Shown: piece after piece, positions 6,349 to 8,550 of the stretch
How the letters are laid out: each line of letters begins with the position of its first letter
Position numbering within the stretch: the stretch's first letter is position 1
From: Gemmatimonadota bacterium
Lineage (GTDB): Bacteria > Gemmatimonadota > Gemmatimonadetes > Gemmatimonadales > GWC2-71-9
Reading direction: 5' to 3'
NCBI GenBank assembly: GCA_004357415.1
Contig: SMVY01000050.1
Span: forward strand, 1-8,550
DNA length: 8,550 nt
Notes under the pieces: generated by a model
Database searches by the model: none
What the model was told of the DNA's origin: nothing
Seen by the model: the letters and a program-made list of their open reading frames with translations, nothing else
Made by a program: the position numbers and the translations under genes

Positions 6349-8211
6349 ATGACATCGACCGGCATTCCCGAGACGCCGACCGTTAGGCCGGGCGAGCGAC
6401 CCTTTGGTGAGTTCCTCGCGGGCAGCGGTATCGCCCTGTTCGACGGCGCCATGGGAACCATGCTCTACGCCAAGGGCATCTTCATCAATCTGGCCTTCGA
6501 AGAGTTGAACTTGAGCCGGCCCGGTCTGGTGCGGGAAGTCCACGCCGAGTACGTCGCTGCCGGGGCCGACATTCTGGAGAGCAACACCTTCGCCGCCAAC
6601 AGGTTCCGGCTGTCGCCCCACGGGTTGGCGGACTCGGTGGCGGCCATCAACATCAGCGGGGTGGAGATTGCCCGGGAGGCTGCCGGCGGGCACGCTTGGG
6701 TTGCGGGCGCCATGGGACCGTTGGGGGTCAGGATTGAGCCGTTCGGCCCCATCTCCCGGAACGAAGCCCGGGAAGTGTTCGAGGAACAGGCCCGGGCCCT
6801 TGCGGAAGCCGGTGTCGATCTCTTCATCATCGAGACGTTCAGCCACCTCCCGGAAATGGAGGAGGCCATACGAGCGGTCCGCGCGGTAGCCGATGTACCG
6901 ATCGTTGCCCAAGTGGCGGTAGCAAAGCGCGGCGTCACCCGGGAAGGCGTGGCCCCGGGCCAGGCAGCGGTCCTGCTGGCTGAAGCGGGGGCCGATGCGG
7001 TGGGGGTTAACTGCAGCGAAGCGCTGTCGGTGCTCGACGCGCTGGAAGGCATGCACGAGGCCGTTGCCACGCCGCTCTCGGCCCAACCCAACGCCGGCCA
7101 GCCACACACCGTGGACGGGCGCAACATCTACCTCGCCACCCCCGACTATCTCGTCGCTTGGGGGCGGCGCGCCATCCGCGGCGGCGCCAGATTGCTTGGG
7201 GGATGTTGCGGAACCACACCCGATCACATCCGCGCGCTGCGACAAGCCATCGGCGGTGGTGCCGCCCCGGTAGCGGCTGCACCCCGGATCATCAAACCGG
7301 TAGTGAGTGCCCGTACGCCCACGCCGCTGCCGCCGGACACCAAGTCACGCCTGGCCAAGGCGCTGCTACATGGCCAATTCGTGACCGGCGTCGAGTTGCC
7401 GCTGCCGACGGGGTGGGAAGTGGATCGCATCAACGCGGCCACCCAGAGGCTCGATGACGCCGGCCTCACCTTCGTTGCGTTCCCCGACGGTCCCCGCAAC
7501 GAAGCGCGAATGTCGCCGATCACCATGGCGCAGCTGGTCACCCGTCCCCAGGGCGTAGAACCCGTGGTGCACTACTCGTGTCGCGCCCGGCGCCTTCCCC
7601 GCATCCAGTCGGACATGCTGGGAGCCTGCGCCCAGGGCATCGCCAACATCCTGGTGGTGACGGGTGAGCCGATTTCCCCGGGGATGGACGCCCCGGCGGA
7701 TCTCGACGTCGATTCAATCGGCGCAGTCAACCTGCTCGTCTGTCTCAACCACGGGCAGGACCTCGGCGGCAACGTGATCGGCCGCCCCACGCGGTTCTTC
7801 ACCGGCGTCCGCATCGACCCGACGCACTTCGACCGGGAACGGGAGTTGTCGCGCCTGTTCTGGAAGGTCGATGCCGGAGCAGAGTTCGCCATCACCGCCC
7901 CGGTGTTCGATCCGCACGCGCTGCAGGAGTTTCTTGCTGGCTGGAACGGCCCGACGATCCCGCTGATCGCCACCATCTGGCCCCTGCGCTCGGCCCGTGA
8001 AGCCGAGTTCTTCGAGCAGGAGCTGGCCGAGGTCCCGGTCCCGGCCGAGTTGGTGAAGCGGATGCAGCAAGCCGAGAAAGATGGCCGGGAAATTGAGGAA
8101 GGGATCGCCATCGCCCGGGAGTTGGCCGTAGCCATCAAACCCCAGGTGCAGGGAATTCAAATAGTGGCGCCGGATCTTAAAGTCGAGTCAGCGCTGGCGG
8201 TATTGGGGTAG
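6349..8211 (+). CDS. Bifunctional homocysteine S-methyltransferase / methylenetetrahydrofolate reductase-like protein
   Basis: The protein has 620 residues in two domains. Residues 18 to about 300 form a homocysteine S-methyltransferase barrel: LFDGAMGTML (30-39), ADILESNTF (73-81), and zinc cysteines C222 in GVNCSE and C286/C287 in GGCCGTTP, all intact, for activating the homocysteine thiol. An Ala/Pro-rich linker (302-330) leads to a MTHFR-type barrel (about 335-620), which in relatives reduces 5,10-methylene-THF to 5-methyl-THF with a flavin. The overall order matches the YitJ-like fusion. There are no pterin-binding or cobalamin-binding domains, so this is not a MetH holoenzyme. The MTHFR half keeps the proton-donor glutamate (E349 in GVELP) but has CRARR where RDRN is usual, TGEP (E440) for TGDP, TAPVFD (A517) for TQPVFD, and A549 where E. 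coli has phenylalanine. The reductase activity is therefore uncertain. ATG 6349 has no Shine-Dalgarno; the next in-frame methionine lies inside the barrel. Confidence 0.88.
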   Translation: MTSTGIPETPTVRPGERPFGEFLAGSGIALFDGAMGTMLYAKGIFINLAFEELNLSRPGLVREVHAEYVAAGADILESNTFAANRFRLSPHGLADSVAAINISGVEIAREAAGGHAWVAGAMGPLGVRIEPFGPISRNEAREVFEEQARALAEAGVDLFIIETFSHLPEMEEAIRAVRAVADVPIVAQVAVAKRGVTREGVAPGQAAVLLAEAGADAVGVNCSEALSVLDALEGMHEAVATPLSAQPNAGQPHTVDGRNIYLATPDYLVAWGRRAIRGGARLLGGCCGTTPDHIRALRQAIGGGAAPVAAAPRIIKPVVSARTPTPLPPDTKSRLAKALLHGQFVTGVELPLPTGWEVDRINAATQRLDDAGLTFVAFPDGPRNEARMSPITMAQLVTRPQGVEPVVHYSCRARRLPRIQSDMLGACAQGIANILVVTGEPISPGMDAPADLDVDSIGAVNLLVCLNHGQDLGGNVIGRPTRFFTGVRIDPTHFDRERELSRLFWKVDAGAEFAITAPVFDPHALQEFLAGWNGPTIPLIATIWPLRSAREAEFFEQELAEVPVPAELVKRMQQAEKDGREIEEGIAIARELAVAIKPQVQGIQIVAPDLKVESALAVLG

Positions 8212-8216
8212 GCGAG

Positions 8217-8300
8217 GACAGCGGGGCAGCCCAAGGAGTCTTGTTGATGCTCCTCCGTGTCAAGATCCCTGCCCTCGCTGCCCTCGCTGCCCCCGCTGTC
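8217..8300. repeat. Imperfect inverted repeat with 9-bp tandem repeats between convergent genes
   Basis: GACAGCGGGGCAGC (8217-8230) pairs with the end of the spacer (8286-8300) with a single bulged base; inside it TCTTG (8239-8243) pairs with CAAGA (8261-8265). The right arm is part of three tandem 9-base units, CCCTCGCTG twice and CCCCCGCTG once (8272-8298). The minus strand of 8267-8294 carries four runs of three or more G with loops of 6, 6 and 2 bases, a G-quadruplex pattern. The position between two convergent genes suggests a role in ending transcription from both sides, but there is no T-run. The AGCGGGGCA at 8220-8228 also occurs at 167-175. Confidence 0.55.
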
Positions 8301-8301
8301 A

Positions 8302-8550
8302 TCACCGCCCTACCGCCCTCTCAATAGCCTCCAACCGCTCCGGCGCATCCGCCGGATCGAGGTTGCTGATATACACCCGGTTCACCCCCAAGGCGTGCAA
8401 GCCCCGAATGGTCCGGGCACAGATCTCGTCGGCGGTGGCACCGGTGGCAAACTCTCTGGTGATGGCCTCGGCTGGGACGGGGAGGAAATGCGACAGGATC
8501 GACAAAGTCTTGGGATTGGCACTCCGATAATAGAAGACGCCGAATACTCC
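8302..8550 (-). CDS. Probable LLM-class (luciferase-like) flavin/F420-dependent oxidoreductase, C-terminal fragment
   Basis: The last 82 codons of a gene that enters from the right edge; its start is outside the window and the frame stays open to base 8550, so the in-frame TTG at 8505 should not be taken as the start. The tail (VFYYRSANPK, then PAEAITREFATGATADEI, RTIRGLHALGVNRVYISNL and a closing helix ERLEAIERAVG) matches the usual end of bacterial luciferase-like monooxygenases and methylenetetrahydromethanopterin-reductase-like enzymes, where a GT.EE(V/I) helix and a (L)GV..V(Y/V) strand complete the TIM barrel. The catalytic and cofactor-binding part is not visible, so FMN or F420 use and the substrate cannot be judged. 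The gene converges on the methyltransferase/MTHFR gene. Confidence 0.6.
   Translation of the reverse strand, partial: GVFGVFYYRSANPKTLSILSHFLPVPAEAITREFATGATADEICARTIRGLHALGVNRVYISNLDPADAPERLEAIERAVGR

Noticed and set aside
6340..7245. A 301-codon open frame on the minus strand, antisense to the methyltransferase domain
   Set aside because: Its translation has no family signature, and the opposite strand encodes intact zinc-site motifs; it is a shadow of the real gene.
8302..8505. A complete small protein starting at TTG 8505
   Set aside because: The frame stays open to the window edge and the added residues fit the C-terminal end of a larger luciferase-like enzyme.

Overview
The window is GC-rich bacterial chromosome with tightly packed genes. 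It holds eight protein genes, two of them cut by the window edges, and no RNA gene, CRISPR array, transposase or phage gene. The kinase N-terminus (GGGMSRVFLARE, VVVKVLPPEMAAGV), the choice-of-anchor B secreted propeller protein and the fused homocysteine methyltransferase/MTHFR resemble proteins I associate with Gemmatimonadota and relatives, probably an environmental or marine lineage. This assignment rests on remembered family style, not on a search.

Layout: (1) 1-165, minus: start of a Ser/Thr protein kinase. A divergent spacer (166-395) carries a period-8 G-rich repeat and a promoter-like site. (2) 396-2831, plus: a secreted protein of two consecutive beta-propellers (seven FG-GAP-like repeats, then a choice-of-anchor B domain). 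(3) 2829-2889: a perfect 24-bp inverted repeat that supplies tandem stop codons to the genes on both sides. (4) 2887-3180, minus: a small membrane-anchored coiled-coil protein. (5) 3302-4585 and 4628-5800, minus: formimidoylglutamate deiminase (hutF) behind an ArgE-type M20 deacylase, probably one operon read from a promoter near 5844-5873. (6) 5876-6301 and 6349-8211, plus: a YjbQ-family protein, then the methyltransferase/MTHFR fusion. (7) 8212-8301: a convergent spacer with 9-bp repeats and an imperfect inverted repeat. (8) 8302-8550, minus: C-terminal end of a probable luciferase-like flavin/F420 oxidoreductase.

The metabolic genes centre on histidine breakdown (HutF makes N-formylglutamate, and the adjacent M20 enzyme could be the otherwise unseen deformylase) and on methionine/one-carbon metabolism. 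The most interesting points are the M20-hutF pairing, the substituted folate-site residues in the MTHFR half of the fusion protein, and the palindrome with mirrored stop codons. I see no clear evidence of a new multi-gene system such as a defence island or a secondary-metabolite cluster.
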